From NCBI GenBank assembly GCA_019308525.1, contig JAFDIC010000276.1, positions 1 through 5,644 on the forward strand: a DNA stretch of 5,644 nucleotides. The letters run 5' to 3'. Of the stretch, positions 5,536 to 5,644 are shown piece by piece (position 1 is the stretch's first letter; each line of letters opens with the position of its first letter). The position numbers and the translations under genes are program-made. The notes beneath the pieces are model-generated. The model had not been told where the DNA came from. It did no database searches and saw nothing but the letters and a program-made list of their open reading frames with translations. Origin of the DNA: Deltaproteobacteria bacterium (GTDB taxonomy: Bacteria > Desulfobacterota > DSM-4660 > Desulfatiglandales > HGW-15).

Positions 5536-5644
5536 CTACCTGCCAGTTACCTTCATACGACTTTTCAGCCGTCTCAACTCCTCCAGATTATTCCTCGCTA
5601 GATCGTAATCAGGGGGGGATAGTTCAACAGCCTTTTCGAGTACC
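5536..5644 (-). CDS. C-terminal end of a probable TPR protein, 5' part outside the window
   Basis: A minus-strand frame is open from the right edge (first full codon at 5643) to a TAG at 5536-5538 and encodes 35 residues. It begins VLEKAVELSPPDYDLARNNL and continues with a basic, leucine-bearing tail. The pattern A-V-E-L-S-P followed by A-R-N-N-L is the end of one tetratricopeptide repeat and the start of the next helix, so this is probably the tail of a protein with TPR repeats, a protein-interaction scaffold. Only the tail is visible, so no function can be given. A short inverted repeat ACAGT/ACTGT (5522-5535) directly follows the stop but lacks a T run. Confidence 0.6.
   Translation of the reverse strand, partial: VLEKAVELSPPDYDLARNNLEELRRLKSRMKVTGR

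Noticed and set aside
1..5644. CRISPR array, tRNA or rRNA genes
   Set aside because: No regularly spaced repeats and no cloverleaf or ribosomal RNA signature were seen by eye on either strand.

Overview
The window looks like chromosomal DNA of an anaerobic proteobacterium-like organism, probably of the Desulfobacterota / sulfate-reducing or syntrophic type. This is inferred from the gene combination (TAXI-type TRAP transporter beside an amidohydrolase), strong GGAGG ribosome sites and a near-balanced base composition. No 16S or other phylogenetic marker is present, so the assignment is tentative. All intact genes lie on the minus strand, so the transcriptional order runs from high to low coordinates.

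Region 1 (1-4112, minus) is a three-gene catabolic/transport cluster. In transcription order it holds an ACMSD-like metal-dependent amidohydrolase (3135-4112), a TAXI-family TRAP solute-binding protein with a signal peptide (1946-2980), and a fused 4TM/12TM TRAP permease (1804 to beyond base 1, 3' end cut by the window). The binding protein should capture an organic acid in the periplasm, the permease should import it with a sodium or proton gradient, and the amidohydrolase could decarboxylate or hydrolyse the substrate or a product. The substrate is unknown. A perfect 10-bp stem-loop followed by a T-rich tract lies just after the binding-protein stop, and a second 6-bp stem-loop precedes the permease. 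Together they look like a partial terminator that keeps receptor mRNA in excess over permease mRNA.

Region 2 (4382-5058, minus) is a compact type II toxin-antitoxin module: a ribbon-helix-helix antitoxin (4770-5000) and a PIN-domain VapC-like toxin (4382-4786) whose GTG start lies inside the antitoxin gene. A good sigma70-type promoter (5030-5058) precedes it. A direct repeat of GAGCATA overlaps the -10 element and is a candidate autoregulatory operator.

Region 3 (about 5079-5456, plus) holds the decayed remains of an IS200-like Y1 / REP-associated tyrosine transposase. Its HUH motif is damaged, its middle section (with the catalytic tyrosine) is missing and its reading frame is shifted. Region 4 (5536-5644, minus) is the C-terminal tail of a gene entering from the right edge that reads like the end of a TPR protein.

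No wholly new system is evident. The most informative items are the intergenic attenuator-like stem-loops, the unusual metal-ligand motif of the amidohydrolase, the divergent TAXI receptor and the internally deleted transposase next to the toxin-antitoxin promoter.
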